DNA of 64,000 nt from positions 310,001 through 374,000 of the forward strand of contig NZ_JABBDY010000003.1 in NCBI RefSeq assembly GCF_012847295.1, in the 5' to 3' direction. The DNA is from Microbacterium sp. MF43 (GTDB lineage: Bacteria > Actinomycetota > Actinomycetes > Actinomycetales > Microbacteriaceae). Each line of letters starts with the position of its first letter. Position 1 is the first letter of the stretch. The notes under the pieces are model-generated. The model worked only from the letters and a program-made list of their open reading frames with translations. It had not been told where the DNA came from and made no database searches. Below are positions 8,985 to 18,270 of this stretch, in pieces. A program made the position numbers and the translations under genes.

Positions 8985-10196
8985 GTGATCCGGAACCGCC
9001 GCCTACTGCTGACGGCGACCGCGATGGCCGCGATGCTGTCCACCTCGGTCGTCAGCGGCAGCGGTGCTCTCGCGAGCGAGGCGAGTCCCGCGCCCGGCTC
9101 CGAGCCCGTCGTGACCGTCAAGGCTGCTGCGGTGCCGTCGCTCCACGAAGCCGCGGTCCGGGCGGTCGAATCGATGACGGTTCGCGAGCGTGCGGCGTCG
9201 GTCGTGATGGGACACATCCCCACGACCGAGGCGGCGAGGCTGCGCGACTACATGGCGACCACCGGCATCGGCGGGTTCATCCTCATGGGCGCGAACATCC
9301 CCGCCGACGAGTCGTCGCTTCGTGAGGTCACGGCGGCTCTGACGGTAGATCCGGCGTTCCCTCCCCTCCTCGCGATCGACCAGGAGGGCGGCGACGTCTC
9401 GCGCCTGCCGTGGGACGGCTTCCCGTCGTCGCTCCAGCTCAAGGACGCTCCGCCGGCCCACGCCCGCGACGCGTTCGCCGCGCGGGCAGCGCTCGTGCAG
9501 CGGGCCGGCATCGGGGTCAACTTCGGCATCGTCGCCGACGAGACCGCCGATCCCGGTTCGTTCATCCACCGCCGGTCCCTGGGGACGTCACCCGCGGCCG
9601 CCGCGGAGCGGGTCGCCGCCGCGGTCGCGGGTGAGGGCGAGACGGCACTGTCCACGCTCAAGCATTTCCCCGGGCACGGCGCGGCGCCGGGCGACTCCCA
9701 TGCCGGCATCCCGTCCACCGGCATGACGAAGGCCGAATGGAAGAGTGCGGATGCCGTGCCCTTCGCGGCCGGGATCGAGGCGGGGGCTCCGCTGCTCATG
9801 TTCGGGCACCTCGCCTACACGTCGGTCGACGCCACTCCGGCGAGCCTCTCCCCGGAGTGGCATCGCATCGCGCGCGAAGAGATGGGCTTCGACGGGATCG
9901 CGGTGACCGACGATCTCGGAATGCTCGAGGCATCCGGGATCGATGCCTACGCTGACCCGGTCGCGAACGCGGTGACCGCTCTCGCAGCCGGCAACGACCT
10001 CGTGCTCGCCGTCATGTTCTCCACCCCGGACAGCGCGACCGCGGTTGTGGACGGCATCGTGGCCGCTGTCGATGCGGGCACGGTGCCGGCCGGGCGTCTC
10101 GAGGAGGCCGCGGTGCGTGTGGCCGCGCTGCGCCTCGAACTCGCCGCCGCGGGGCGGGGTCTCGTGCCGTGTCCCGACTGCGAGCCCGCGGCGTGA
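8985..10196 (+). CDS. Glycoside hydrolase family 3, NagZ-type, secreted
   Basis: The enzyme is predicted to cleave terminal beta-N-acetylhexosamine residues, for example from muropeptides. The 403-residue protein has an N-terminal signal peptide (about residues 1-30, with LLLTATAMAAMLSTSVV), so it should be exported. The NagZ loop KHFPGHG at 226-232, followed by GDSHAG, provides the catalytic His/Asp pair, and VTDDLGM holds the nucleophilic Asp. IDQEGGDVSRL is also typical. A TAGGCT hexamer at 8973-8978 ends six bases before the GTG start, suggesting a leaderless message. It converges on the next gene with only one base between the two stop codons and no room for a terminator. Confidence 0.9.
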   Translation: MIRNRRLLLTATAMAAMLSTSVVSGSGALASEASPAPGSEPVVTVKAAAVPSLHEAAVRAVESMTVRERAASVVMGHIPTTEAARLRDYMATTGIGGFILMGANIPADESSLREVTAALTVDPAFPPLLAIDQEGGDVSRLPWDGFPSSLQLKDAPPAHARDAFAARAALVQRAGIGVNFGIVADETADPGSFIHRRSLGTSPAAAAERVAAAVAGEGETALSTLKHFPGHGAAPGDSHAGIPSTGMTKAEWKSADAVPFAAGIEAGAPLLMFGHLAYTSVDATPASLSPEWHRIAREEMGFDGIAVTDDLGMLEASGIDAYADPVANAVTALAAGNDLVLAVMFSTPDSATAVVDGIVAAVDAGTVPAGRLEEAAVRVAALRLELAAAGRGLVPCPDCEPAA

Positions 10197-10197
10197 G

Positions 10198-11073
10198 TCA
10201 CCTCGGGTCGATGCAGGCGAGGAGACGCGCGCGGATCGCCTGCCCGCGCACTGAGAATTCGCGCTGAGCGCGGACGTAGGACGCCTTTCCATCCGGCGTC
10301 TCGATCGGCACCGCCGCATAGCCCCAGTCGGTGAGATCGTACGGCGATGCGCGCATGTCGAGGATCCGGATGTCGCGCGCGAGCTCGAAGGCGTCGAGCA
10401 TCACCTCACCGGGGACGAGAGGGCCGGCCTTCACCGCCCACTTGTACAGGTCCATTCCCGCGTGCAGGCAACCGGGCTGCTCCCGCGCGGCCTGACCCTC
10501 TCGGGTCGGCTGGACGCGGTTGAGCGGCGCCGCCGCGGGCGTGAAGAAGCGGAAGGCGTCGAAGTGCGTGCACCGGAGGTCGTGCGCGTCGACCACCGCA
10601 TCGGTCGCCGTCTGGCCGAGCCGAAGGGGCACGTCGTGACGGCGGTCGGTCGCGCGGTAGACCATCGCCCACTCGTGCAGTCCGAGGCATCCGAAGTTCG
10701 CAGCTCGGCCGGCGGTCGCACGCAGGATGCGGCCGATGTTCGCCAGGAGAGCGCCGTAGCGGGCGCGCAGGCCCTCGCCGTCCACGGCGAGTGATCCTGG
10801 ATGCGCGCCGGATGCGTACCAGCGCCAGGCGGTGCGCTCCGTCCCCGCTGCATCGGCGAGGTCCACGCCCTCGCCGGGATGCCAGCGGCGCAGCACCGAC
10901 GGCTTGTAGGAGTAGTACGTGAAGAGGAAGTCCTCCACCGGATGTTTCACGCCGCGGGCCGCGCGCGAGCGGTGGGCCTCGGTGAGCGCGTCGGCGCGGG
11001 CCGTGTGAGCCTCGGCGCGGTCGCGCCAGCGCTCGGCGCTGAGCAGCGCGGGAGCGGGTGGGGCGATCGTCAC
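10198..11073 (-). CDS. 3-methyladenine DNA glycosylase-like actinobacterial protein
   Basis: This 291-residue protein resembles a family that actinobacterial genome annotations usually call 3-methyladenine DNA glycosylase. I recall that label rather than derive it, and I see no helix-hairpin-helix glycosylase motif. Conserved-looking features are HPVEDFLFTYYSYKPSVLRRWHPG near residues 45-68, FGCLGLHEWAMVYR, and CTHFDAFRFFTPAA followed by QPGCLHAGMDLYKWA. The several His and Cys residues could form a metal site. The GTG start is six bases after a TATCCT hexamer (11085-11080), so it should have its own leaderless transcript. Confidence 0.6.
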   Translation of the reverse strand: MTIAPPAPALLSAERWRDRAEAHTARADALTEAHRSRAARGVKHPVEDFLFTYYSYKPSVLRRWHPGEGVDLADAAGTERTAWRWYASGAHPGSLAVDGEGLRARYGALLANIGRILRATAGRAANFGCLGLHEWAMVYRATDRRHDVPLRLGQTATDAVVDAHDLRCTHFDAFRFFTPAAAPLNRVQPTREGQAAREQPGCLHAGMDLYKWAVKAGPLVPGEVMLDAFELARDIRILDMRASPYDLTDWGYAAVPIETPDGKASYVRAQREFSVRGQAIRARLLACIDPR

Positions 11074-11099
11074 CGTACGAGGATACGCGCGAGCGCGCG

Positions 11100-11813
11100 T
11101 CAGTCCTCGGCCGGCTCGATGAGCTCGGGGGAGTTGTTGCGAACGTTGCCGACGGCTCGTGAGACGACGTGGTCGTCAAGGCTCTCGGCGAGCGCCGGGG
11201 CGGCATCGATGGCGGCATCGAGCACATCGCGGACGTTGTCGGTCGTAGGGTCGAGCCACGCGTCGGCATGGTCCGCGTCGATGAACAGCGGCATACGGTC
11301 ATGGATCGAGCCCAGCCGGCCGACCGCGTCGCGCGTGAGAATCGTGAAGCTCAGCAGCCACCGCGACGGGTCGTCATCGGGCTTTGACTTGTCGCGCCAC
11401 CACTCGTACAGCCCCGCCATGAACAGCGGCGACCCGTCGGCGGGATGGATGTAGTGCGGGATCTTCTGCCCGTCGACGTTCTTCCACTCGTAGTAGCCCG
11501 AAGCGGGCACGACCGCCCGGCGCTTCTCGAGAGCACTGCGGAACATCGGCTTCTCTTCGAGCTCTTCGGAGCGGGCGTTGAAGGCACGGGCCCCGATCTT
11601 GGGGTCCTTCGCCCAGCCCGGCACGAGCCCCCACCGCGCGCTCTCGAGCCGCCGCGTGGGGAGCTCCTCTTTGATGGAGTCGAGGACGATGGCGACCTGT
11701 GACGTGGGTGCCACGTTGTAGGAGGGCTCGGGCAGGTCGTCGCCCTCGACATCGACCCGCAGCACGCCGACGAGGTCGGAACCGGCACTGGCCACCACGA
11801 AGCGTCCGCACAT
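11100..11813 (-). CDS. SOS response-associated peptidase (SRAP/YedK family)
   Basis: SRAP proteins crosslink covalently to abasic sites in single-stranded DNA through their N-terminal cysteine, shielding the lesion. This 237-residue protein begins MCGRFV, placing the catalytic Cys at position 2 after Met removal. The family landmarks follow: NVAPTSQVAIVLD, RWGLVPGWAKDPKIGARAFNARSEE, the RRAVVPASGYYEW active-site segment with its Glu, and the late IHDRMPLF histidine segment. A TAGGCT hexamer at 11825-11820 ends six bases before the ATG. Its 26-base distance from the glycosylase-like gene and the AidB-like gene nearby suggest a DNA-lesion theme. Confidence 0.93.
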   Translation of the reverse strand: MCGRFVVASAGSDLVGVLRVDVEGDDLPEPSYNVAPTSQVAIVLDSIKEELPTRRLESARWGLVPGWAKDPKIGARAFNARSEELEEKPMFRSALEKRRAVVPASGYYEWKNVDGQKIPHYIHPADGSPLFMAGLYEWWRDKSKPDDDPSRWLLSFTILTRDAVGRLGSIHDRMPLFIDADHADAWLDPTTDNVRDVLDAAIDAAPALAESLDDHVVSRAVGNVRNNSPELIEPAED

Positions 11814-11841
11814 ACGGCCAGCCTACGCGCGGCCTCCGACG

Positions 11842-12879
11842 TCAGCGCGGGACGACTCCCACGTCCTCCAGACGATCGAGCAGGCCGGCCCCGTCGGACT
11901 CCGACACCCACGGGACCGCGGCCGCGCTGTGGTCGTTGACGGCGGTGCGACCGCCGGCGAGCACCGCCTCGGCAGGGGACAGGCGCCGGATCGCGACACC
12001 GACCACGCTCGACGGATGCTCCGCGGTGAAGGTCGTGTAGATCTCGTCGTCATGCTGCCCGTCGTCTCCGACGAGGAGCCAGCGCACGTGGGGGAACTCC
12101 TCGGCCAGACGGCGGAGATTCGAGAGCTTGTGCGCCTTGCCGCTGCGGAACCAGCGATCGTGGGTCGGGCCCCAGTCCGTCAGGAGCAGCGCGCCCGGCG
12201 GGAACAGATGGCGGCGGAGGAACCGCAGCAGCGTCGGAGCGATGTTCCAGGCGCCCGTCGACAGGTAGATCACGGGCGCGCCGGGGTTCTCGCGGGTGAC
12301 CCGTTCCATGAGGACCGCCATCCCGGGAACGGGCTGACGCGCGTGCTCGTCGACGACGAACGAGTTCCAGGCCGCGAGGAGGGGCCGAGGAAGAGCGGTC
12401 ACCATGACCGTGTCGTCGACATCCGACACGACGCCGAACGTCACGTCGGGCGCGACGACGAACACGCGGGTCTCGACAGGCTCGCCGTCCTCGACGGTCA
12501 TCGTGAAGGTCTGCCACCCCGCCGCGAGTGCGGCGGGCAGCCGCACGTCGATCACGCCGCCGCGGTCGGCCACGACCTCGTGATCCACGCCGGCGATCGT
12601 GACCGTCACCTGCGCGTACCCGATCGGGACCGCGACGAAGCTCCGCCAGCCTCGCACGCTCGCATACTCGCCGGACTCCGTGGTCTTCACCGGGGGGACG
12701 ATCATGACTCGCCCCAGCACGCGGACCCAGTCCGGTCCGGCGTACCCGGGGAAGGGGGTCACGGTGGGGGTGTGTCCGCGCCTGCGGGCACGGCGCTCGC
12801 GCCACGAATGGAAGCGATACTCCAGACGCGCGAGCCACAGAACCTTCGTGCGCTGGGGGGTCGCGACGGTTTCGGGCAT
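11842..12879 (-). CDS. App1 family (DUF2183) phosphatase-domain protein
   Basis: Yeast App1 is a phosphatidate phosphatase, and bacterial members share its HAD-like catalytic core. In this 345-residue protein the core motif is DVDDTVMVT (DxDxT type), preceded by VSDV and followed by PVIYLSTGAWNIAPTLLRFL, LTDWGPT and LLVGDDGQHDDEIY, which match the remaining HAD motifs. The N-terminal half is a beta-rich region with GYAGPDWVRVLGRVM. I chose the ATG at 12879, five bases after the DedA stop, over an in-frame start at 12933 inside that gene. Substrate in bacteria is unknown; a lipid phosphate next to the membrane protein DedA is plausible. Confidence 0.85.
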   Translation of the reverse strand: MPETVATPQRTKVLWLARLEYRFHSWRERRARRRGHTPTVTPFPGYAGPDWVRVLGRVMIVPPVKTTESGEYASVRGWRSFVAVPIGYAQVTVTIAGVDHEVVADRGGVIDVRLPAALAAGWQTFTMTVEDGEPVETRVFVVAPDVTFGVVSDVDDTVMVTALPRPLLAAWNSFVVDEHARQPVPGMAVLMERVTRENPGAPVIYLSTGAWNIAPTLLRFLRRHLFPPGALLLTDWGPTHDRWFRSGKAHKLSNLRRLAEEFPHVRWLLVGDDGQHDDEIYTTFTAEHPSSVVGVAIRRLSPAEAVLAGGRTAVNDHSAAAVPWVSESDGAGLLDRLEDVGVVPR

Positions 12880-12883
12880 CGTC

Positions 12884-13573
12884 TCAGTCTTCCATGTCGT
12901 CTTCGGTGACGGCTGCACGGGGGTCCGTCTCATGGCCGTGGTCGAGGTGCTTGCGCTCGGCGCGCTCGATGATCTTCTTGCTGATGAAGACGAGGATCAG
13001 GAAGATGACGATGATGCCGACGAAGATGTACCCGGCATAGTGCAGCTGATCAGCGAGCTGACGGTACGTCCCGGCGGCGACTGCCGCGACCGAGATGTAC
13101 AGCGACGCCCAGATCACACAGGCGGGAACGGTCCAGGCGAGGAACCTCCGGTACGGGTAGCCGCTCATCCCGACCGTGAGCGGCACGAGCGAATGCAGCA
13201 CCGGCAGGAACCGGGAGATGAAGATGGCCGGGCCGCCGCGACGGCGCAGGTAGCGCTCGGAACGCTCCCAGTTCTCCTCGCCGATCCGCTGCCCGAGCCG
13301 GGAGTGGCGGATCCTGGGGCCGAGAAAGCGACCGAGGCCGAAGCCGATGCTCTCGCCGATGATCGCGCCCACCACGACGGCGACGCCGAGGAGGACACCC
13401 TCGAGCACCGAGCCGACGGCGGTCGCCGCCACGATCACGACGGTGTCGCCGGGAACCACGAGCCCGATCAGAACGCTCGTCTCCAGCATGATCGCGACGC
13501 CGGCGATCAGGGTCCTGACGACCGCGTCGACGCTCTGAACGGCGTCGAGCAGCCAGGTCAGGAACTCGTTCAC
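12884..13573 (-). CDS. DedA family membrane protein
   Basis: DedA proteins are polytopic inner-membrane proteins; some move undecaprenyl phosphate or other lipids across the membrane. The 229 residues include about five membrane segments and the family signatures VPGDTVVIVAATAVGS, GESIGFGLGRFLGPRI and the catalytic-like FISRFLPVLHSLVPLTVGMS with its paired Arg and Pro residues. The C-terminal tail is charged and cytoplasmic. The GTG start lies six bases after a TAGGCT hexamer (13585-13580). It is followed by the App1-family gene, so the two may share a role in lipid phosphate handling. Confidence 0.93.
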   Translation of the reverse strand: MNEFLTWLLDAVQSVDAVVRTLIAGVAIMLETSVLIGLVVPGDTVVIVAATAVGSVLEGVLLGVAVVVGAIIGESIGFGLGRFLGPRIRHSRLGQRIGEENWERSERYLRRRGGPAIFISRFLPVLHSLVPLTVGMSGYPYRRFLAWTVPACVIWASLYISVAAVAAGTYRQLADQLHYAGYIFVGIIVIFLILVFISKKIIERAERKHLDHGHETDPRAAVTEDDMED

Positions 13574-13615
13574 GCCACGAGCCTAGAACGACGGGCCCCC
13601 GTCTAGCCTGGGAAC

Positions 13616-14917
13616 ATGTCCGAGCCCCTCGTCGCCATGGAGCTCCCGCGATGGGCGGACCCGGAATCCGTGTTCGTGTCGCGGCACGACCGCGATGACC
13701 ATGCGTTCTGGCTCGACGCCGGACCGGACGCCGCGGACGGCTGGAGCTGGATCGGCGCAGGCGAGTCGGAGAGCGACCCCGACGTCGTGCGCGCGATCGC
13801 GTGTCAGAGCGTGAGCGCGCCGCCCTGGCCCGCGGGACGCTTCCGCGGGGGGTGGGTCGGCTGGCTGGGGTATGACGACGCAGCCGAGCGCACCGGTGCC
13901 CCGGCGCGGTTCGACGAACGGATGCCGCGGCAGCGCTGGCTGCGGGTAGCGGAGTTCTTCGCCTTCGACCACGGCACAGGCCGTGTCTGGGCCGTCGGCC
14001 CTGCCGATCGAGTCGGGGCGCTGGCCGAGGAGTTCTCCCGCATCGTCCCGGTCGAGGAGACCCCGCCGCCGGCCGCGCGTGCCGCCGCGTCGTCCCGCCA
14101 CGCCCCGACGGAGTACGCCGGGCTCATCGAGCGCTGTCGCGAGGCCATCCGTGCGGGCGACGCGTATCAGCTGTGTCTGACCACGCGGTTCGAGGTCGAC
14201 GCCGTCGTCGATCCCCTCGACGCGTACCGACGGCTGCGCGCCGCCACGCCTGCGCACCACGGCGGACTGGTGCGAACCGGAGAGGTCGCCCTCGCGAGCG
14301 CCAGTCCCGAGCGGTTTCTCGAGGTCGACGCCGGGACCGTTCGGACGCGTCCGATCAAGGGCACGCGGCCGAGGGGAGCGGATGCCGAGACCGACGCGGC
14401 CCTCGCCGAAGAGCTCCTCGCGAACGAGAAGGAGCGTGCTGAGAACGTCATGATCGTCGACCTGATGCGCAACGACCTCTCCCGCGTGTGCGAGGCGGGT
14501 TCCGTCGGGGTCGACGGGCTGCTGCAGGTCGAGTCGTACCCCGCCGTCCACCAGCTCGTGAGCACCGTGTCCGGACGGCTCGAACCGGGCGTGACCGTGG
14601 GCGACCTGCTCGCCGCTGCCTTCCCCGCCGGCAGCATGACGGGTGCTCCGAAGCTCTCCGCGATGACGATCCTCCACGACCTCGAGGGCGGGCCGCGGGG
14701 CGCCTTCGCCGGCTGCTTCGGCTGGGTCGGCGCCGACGGCGCGCTCGACCTCGCCATGGTCATCCGCTCGATCGTCGTGCACCCTGGCGGCGCGTACGTC
14801 GGTGCCGGCGGAGGGATCACGTGGCGATCGGATGCCTCGGCGGAAGTCGCCGAGGTGGGCATCAAGGCCCGCGGCCCGCTCGCCGCGCTGGGCGCGGATC
14901 TCCCGCCCGGCTGGTGA
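13616..14917 (+). CDS. pabB: Aminodeoxychorismate synthase component I
   Basis: PabB converts chorismate and ammonia to aminodeoxychorismate, on the way to 4-aminobenzoate and folate. The 433-residue protein has the chorismate-binding domain signatures IRAGDAYQLCLTTRFE and SFPAVHQLVSTVSG-like text, then FPAGSMTGAPKLSAM and YVGAGGGITWRSDA. At residue 248 the motif reads PIKGTRPRG. A Lys there is the hallmark of aminodeoxychorismate synthase, whereas anthranilate synthase has Ala, which is why PabB is preferred over TrpE. No glutaminase subunit or lyase lies beside it. A TAGCCT hexamer ends seven bases before the ATG. Confidence 0.9.
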   Translation: MSEPLVAMELPRWADPESVFVSRHDRDDHAFWLDAGPDAADGWSWIGAGESESDPDVVRAIACQSVSAPPWPAGRFRGGWVGWLGYDDAAERTGAPARFDERMPRQRWLRVAEFFAFDHGTGRVWAVGPADRVGALAEEFSRIVPVEETPPPAARAAASSRHAPTEYAGLIERCREAIRAGDAYQLCLTTRFEVDAVVDPLDAYRRLRAATPAHHGGLVRTGEVALASASPERFLEVDAGTVRTRPIKGTRPRGADAETDAALAEELLANEKERAENVMIVDLMRNDLSRVCEAGSVGVDGLLQVESYPAVHQLVSTVSGRLEPGVTVGDLLAAAFPAGSMTGAPKLSAMTILHDLEGGPRGAFAGCFGWVGADGALDLAMVIRSIVVHPGGAYVGAGGGITWRSDASAEVAEVGIKARGPLAALGADLPPGW

Positions 14918-14986
14918 ACCGTCGGTTCCGGTAACCTGGACATTCGCGCGTCGCGCGTCCTCGGCATCCCTCTGATTGGTTTCTCC

Positions 14987-17578
14987 GTGTCACAGACCCT
15001 CCCACCCGACACCGCTGTGCCCGCCGACGGCGGGGGATACGACGCCTACGCCATCCAGGAGAAGTGGCAGGCGCGGTGGAGGGCCGCCGACCCGTTCAAG
15101 GCCGGCGACGAGGGCGACACGCGCCCGCGCAAGTACGTGCTGGGGATGTTCCCCTACCCGTCGGGCGACATGCACATGGGTCACGCCGAGAACTACGCCT
15201 ACGTCGACACGGTGGCGCGCTTCTGGCGGCACCGCGGCTACAACGTCCTCAACCCGATCGGCTGGGACTCCTTCGGCCTGCCGGCCGAGAATGCCGCCAT
15301 CCAGCGCGGCGCCGACCCGCGGGAATGGACGTACGCGAACATCGCGCAGCAGCGCGCCAGCCTGCAGAACTTCGGCACGTCGTACGACTGGAGCCGCGTG
15401 CTCCACACGAGCGACCCCGAGTACTACCGGTGGAACCAGTGGCTGTTCCAGCGGCTGTACGAGCGGGGACTGGCCTACCGCAAGGAGAGCCCGGTCAACT
15501 GGTGCCCCAACGACCAGACGGTGCTCGCCAACGAGCAGGTCGTCGACGGGCATTGCGAGCGCTGCGGTGCCGAGGTCGTCAAGAAGAAGCTCACGCAGTG
15601 GTACTTCAAGATCACCGAATACGCCGACAGACTGCTCGACGACCTGAATCAGCTCGAGGGCTTCTGGCCCCAGAAGGTCATCCGCATGCAGCGGAATTGG
15701 ATCGGCCGGTCGGTCGGCGCCGACATCGACTTCGAGATCGAGGGCCGCGACGAGAAGGTCACCGTGTTCTCGACGCGTCCTGACACGCTCTACGGCGCGA
15801 CGTTCATGGTCGTCGCGCCCGACAGCGACCTCGCCGCCGAGCTGGCGGCCGGATCGTCGCCCGACGTGCGGATGCGCTTCCAGGACTACCTGGAGCGGGT
15901 GCAGCGCGAGACCGACATCGAGCGCCAGAGCACCGACCGACCCAAGACCGGCGTGTTCCTCGAGCGCTACGCGATCAACCCGGTCAACGGCGATCGCCTG
16001 CCGATCTGGGCGGCCGACTACGTTCTCGCCGACTACGGTCACGGCGCGGTCATGGCCGTGCCGGCGCATGATCAGCGCGACCTGGACTTCGCCCGCGCGT
16101 TCGACCTGCCCGTGAAGACGGTGGTCGACACCACCGCTCCCATCACGGGCGCGATCCCGGTGATCGAGCTCGACGACGACGGCGTGCCGATCGACCCCGG
16201 TGTGGACGAGCCCACGCTCGCCGACATCGATCCCGCCAAGACGGGCATCGCGCTGACCGGCGATGGTCGCATGATCAACTCCGGCGCCCTCGACGGGCTG
16301 TCCAAGCGCAACGCGATCGCGCGTGTGATCGAGCAGCTCGAGGCTGCCGGGACCGGCCGCGCGGCGAAGTCCTATCGCCTGCGCGACTGGCTGATCTCGC
16401 GTCAGCGCTTCTGGGGCACCCCGATCCCCATGATCCACACGCAGGACGGCCGCATCGTCCCCGTCCCCGACGACCAGCTGCCGCTCCGCCTGCCCGACGC
16501 CAAGGGACTCGACCTCGCGCCCAAGGGCACATCGCCTCTCGGCGGCGCGGCCGAGTGGATGGCGACCACCGATCCCGAGACGGGGGAGCCGGCGCTGCGC
16601 GACGCCGACACGATGGACACGTTCGTCGACAGCTCGTGGTACTTCCTGCGCTTCCTGTCTGCGAACGACCCGAGCCAGGCGTTCCCCTCGCGCGAGGCCG
16701 ACAAGTGGGCTCCCGTGGACTCCTACATCGGCGGCGTCGAGCACGCGATCCTGCACCTGCTGTACGCGCGCTTCATCACGAAGGTCCTTTTCGACATAGG
16801 CCTGATCGAGTTCACCGAGCCCTTCACCAGCCTCATCAACCAGGGCATGGTGCTGCTCGACGGCTCGAAGATGTCCAAGAGCAAGGGCAATCTCGTCGAG
16901 TTCGCCGCGAGCATGGTCGACCCCGGCGCCGACGCGGTGCGCGTCGCGATCGCCTTCGCCGGCCCCGTCGAAGACGACATCAACTGGGAGGACGTCTCGA
17001 CGACCGGCGCGCAGAAGTTCCTGGCTCGCGCGTGGCGCGTCGCGAAGGACGTCTCGAGCGATCCGGACGTCGTCTGGGCCGACGGTGACGCGTCGCTCCG
17101 GCGCGTGACGCACCGTCTGCTCGCCGACGCTCCGGGGCTCGTGGAGCAGACGAAGTTCAACGTCGTCGTGGCGCGTCTCATGGAGCTCGTCAACGCGACG
17201 CGCAAGGCGATCGACACCGGCGCCGGACCCGCTGACCCGGCGGTTCGGGAAGCGGCCGAGGCGACCGCGATGATCCTCGACCTGTTCGCCCCCCATACGG
17301 CGGAGGAGATGTGGGAGGTCCTCGGCTACGACGGCTTCGTCGGGCTGGTTCCGTGGCGCAACGCCGATCCGACGCTCCTGGTCGAGGAGTCGGTCACCTC
17401 GGTCGTGCAGATCGACGGCAAGGTGCGTGCCACGCTGCAGGTCCCCGCGCGCATCGACGCCGCCGAGCTCGAGCGTCTCGCGCGCGCCGACGAGAAGGTG
17501 CAGCGCTCGCTCGCCGGTCGCGAGATCACGCGCGCGGTCGTCCGCCCGCCGAAGGTCGTCAGCTTCAGCACGCACTGA
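14987..17578 (+). CDS. leuS: Leucyl-tRNA synthetase
   Basis: LeuRS charges tRNA-Leu with leucine. The 863-residue class I synthetase has the HMGH signature at 63-66, the zinc-binding CERCGAEV segment, an editing domain with the [11 protein letters not shown] threonine-rich loop, and the KMSKSKGN signature starting at residue 628. The length is normal for bacterial LeuRS. The GTG start follows a TAACCT hexamer at 14932-14937 by 49 bases, so unlike many neighbours it has a real 5' leader. I saw no T-box in it. A bulged hairpin follows the stop. Confidence 0.98.
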   Translation: MSQTLPPDTAVPADGGGYDAYAIQEKWQARWRAADPFKAGDEGDTRPRKYVLGMFPYPSGDMHMGHAENYAYVDTVARFWRHRGYNVLNPIGWDSFGLPAENAAIQRGADPREWTYANIAQQRASLQNFGTSYDWSRVLHTSDPEYYRWNQWLFQRLYERGLAYRKESPVNWCPNDQTVLANEQVVDGHCERCGAEVVKKKLTQWYFKITEYADRLLDDLNQLEGFWPQKVIRMQRNWIGRSVGADIDFEIEGRDEKVTVFSTRPDTLYGATFMVVAPDSDLAAELAAGSSPDVRMRFQDYLERVQRETDIERQSTDRPKTGVFLERYAINPVNGDRLPIWAADYVLADYGHGAVMAVPAHDQRDLDFARAFDLPVKTVVDTTAPITGAIPVIELDDDGVPIDPGVDEPTLADIDPAKTGIALTGDGRMINSGALDGLSKRNAIARVIEQLEAAGTGRAAKSYRLRDWLISRQRFWGTPIPMIHTQDGRIVPVPDDQLPLRLPDAKGLDLAPKGTSPLGGAAEWMATTDPETGEPALRDADTMDTFVDSSWYFLRFLSANDPSQAFPSREADKWAPVDSYIGGVEHAILHLLYARFITKVLFDIGLIEFTEPFTSLINQGMVLLDGSKMSKSKGNLVEFAASMVDPGADAVRVAIAFAGPVEDDINWEDVSTTGAQKFLARAWRVAKDVSSDPDVVWADGDASLRRVTHRLLADAPGLVEQTKFNVVVARLMELVNATRKAIDTGAGPADPAVREAAEATAMILDLFAPHTAEEMWEVLGYDGFVGLVPWRNADPTLLVEESVTSVVQIDGKVRATLQVPARIDAAELERLARADEKVQRSLAGREITRAVVRPPKVVSFSTH

Positions 17579-17584
17579 CGACGA

Positions 17585-17614
17585 CTCCTCCCCGGCATCC
17601 CGCCGGCGGAGGAG
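17585..17614 (+). terminator. Hairpin after leuS
   Basis: CTCCTCC pairs with GGAGGAG and an inner CCGGC pairs with GCCGG around the loop ATCCC, with one bulged C at 17607. It starts seven bases after the leuS stop. There is no T-tract, as is usual for actinobacterial terminators. Confidence 0.6.
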
Positions 17615-17672
17615 ATCCCCAGGACGCCCCGTGAGCAACGGACGGCCGCAGGCTCGCTCGTAGCGTGGGCGG

Positions 17673-18269
17673 GTGACTGCGGATCCCGAACCCGAACCGG
17701 CGCCGACGTCCCGCCGGCTCGGACTCGGCGCGGCGGTCATCCTGGTGATCGCGGCCCTCGCGGTGACGGTGGCGATCGGCATCTTCCGTGGCGCCGCCGC
17801 GCCGATCGAGCAGGTCGCGAGCGGCGGTTCGGCGACGGATGCCGCCACCCCCGCGCCGTTGTATGCGCACGTCTCCGGCGCGGTGGTCTCCCCGGGCCTG
17901 TACGTGCTGGACGCGGGTGCGCGCGTGGTCGACGCTGTCGCCGCCGCCGGGGGGTTCGCGCGGGATGCCGACCAGGCGGCGGTCAATCTCGCGAGGCCGG
18001 TGACGGACGGAGAGCAGTTGCACGTTCCACGCGCGGGGGAGGCGAGCGCCGCCGCGGCTGCCGGTGACAGCTCGGCCGGTCTCATCGACCTCAACGCCGC
18101 CGATGCCGTGACACTCGAGACGCTGCCGCGGGTCGGGCCTGCGCTGGCGCAGCGCATCATCGAATGGCGCGACGCCAACGGCCGGTTCACGGCGATCGAA
18201 GACCTTCTCGCGGTGCCCGGCATCGGCGACAAGATGCTCGACTCCCTCCGCGATCTGGTGAGGGTCTGA
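17673..18269 (+). CDS. comEA: ComEA-like DNA-binding protein
   Basis: ComEA binds double-stranded DNA outside the membrane during natural transformation. This 198-residue protein has an N-terminal membrane anchor (about residues 14-38), an SLBB domain (HVSGAVVSPGLYVLDAGARVVDAVAAAGG), and a C-terminal pair of helix-hairpin-helix motifs containing IDLNAADAVTLETLPRVGPALAQRI and LLAVPGIGDKMLDSL. The GTG start is six bases after TAGCGT at 17661-17666. comEC follows after one base. Presence of both genes does not prove competence, as they are widespread in actinobacteria not known to transform. Confidence 0.95.
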   Translation: MTADPEPEPAPTSRRLGLGAAVILVIAALAVTVAIGIFRGAAAPIEQVASGGSATDAATPAPLYAHVSGAVVSPGLYVLDAGARVVDAVAAAGGFARDADQAAVNLARPVTDGEQLHVPRAGEASAAAAAGDSSAGLIDLNAADAVTLETLPRVGPALAQRIIEWRDANGRFTAIEDLLAVPGIGDKMLDSLRDLVRV

Positions 18270-18270
18270 C

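Noticed and set aside
10196-10198. Missing terminator between the NagZ-type and glycosylase-like genes as a sign of a lost segment
   Set aside because: Tail-to-tail genes with no gap occur elsewhere in the window (51343/51344), so this is the normal packing here.
14938-14986. T-box or other riboswitch in the leuS leader
   Set aside because: The leader is under 50 bases, too short for a T-box, and contains no T-box core sequence.
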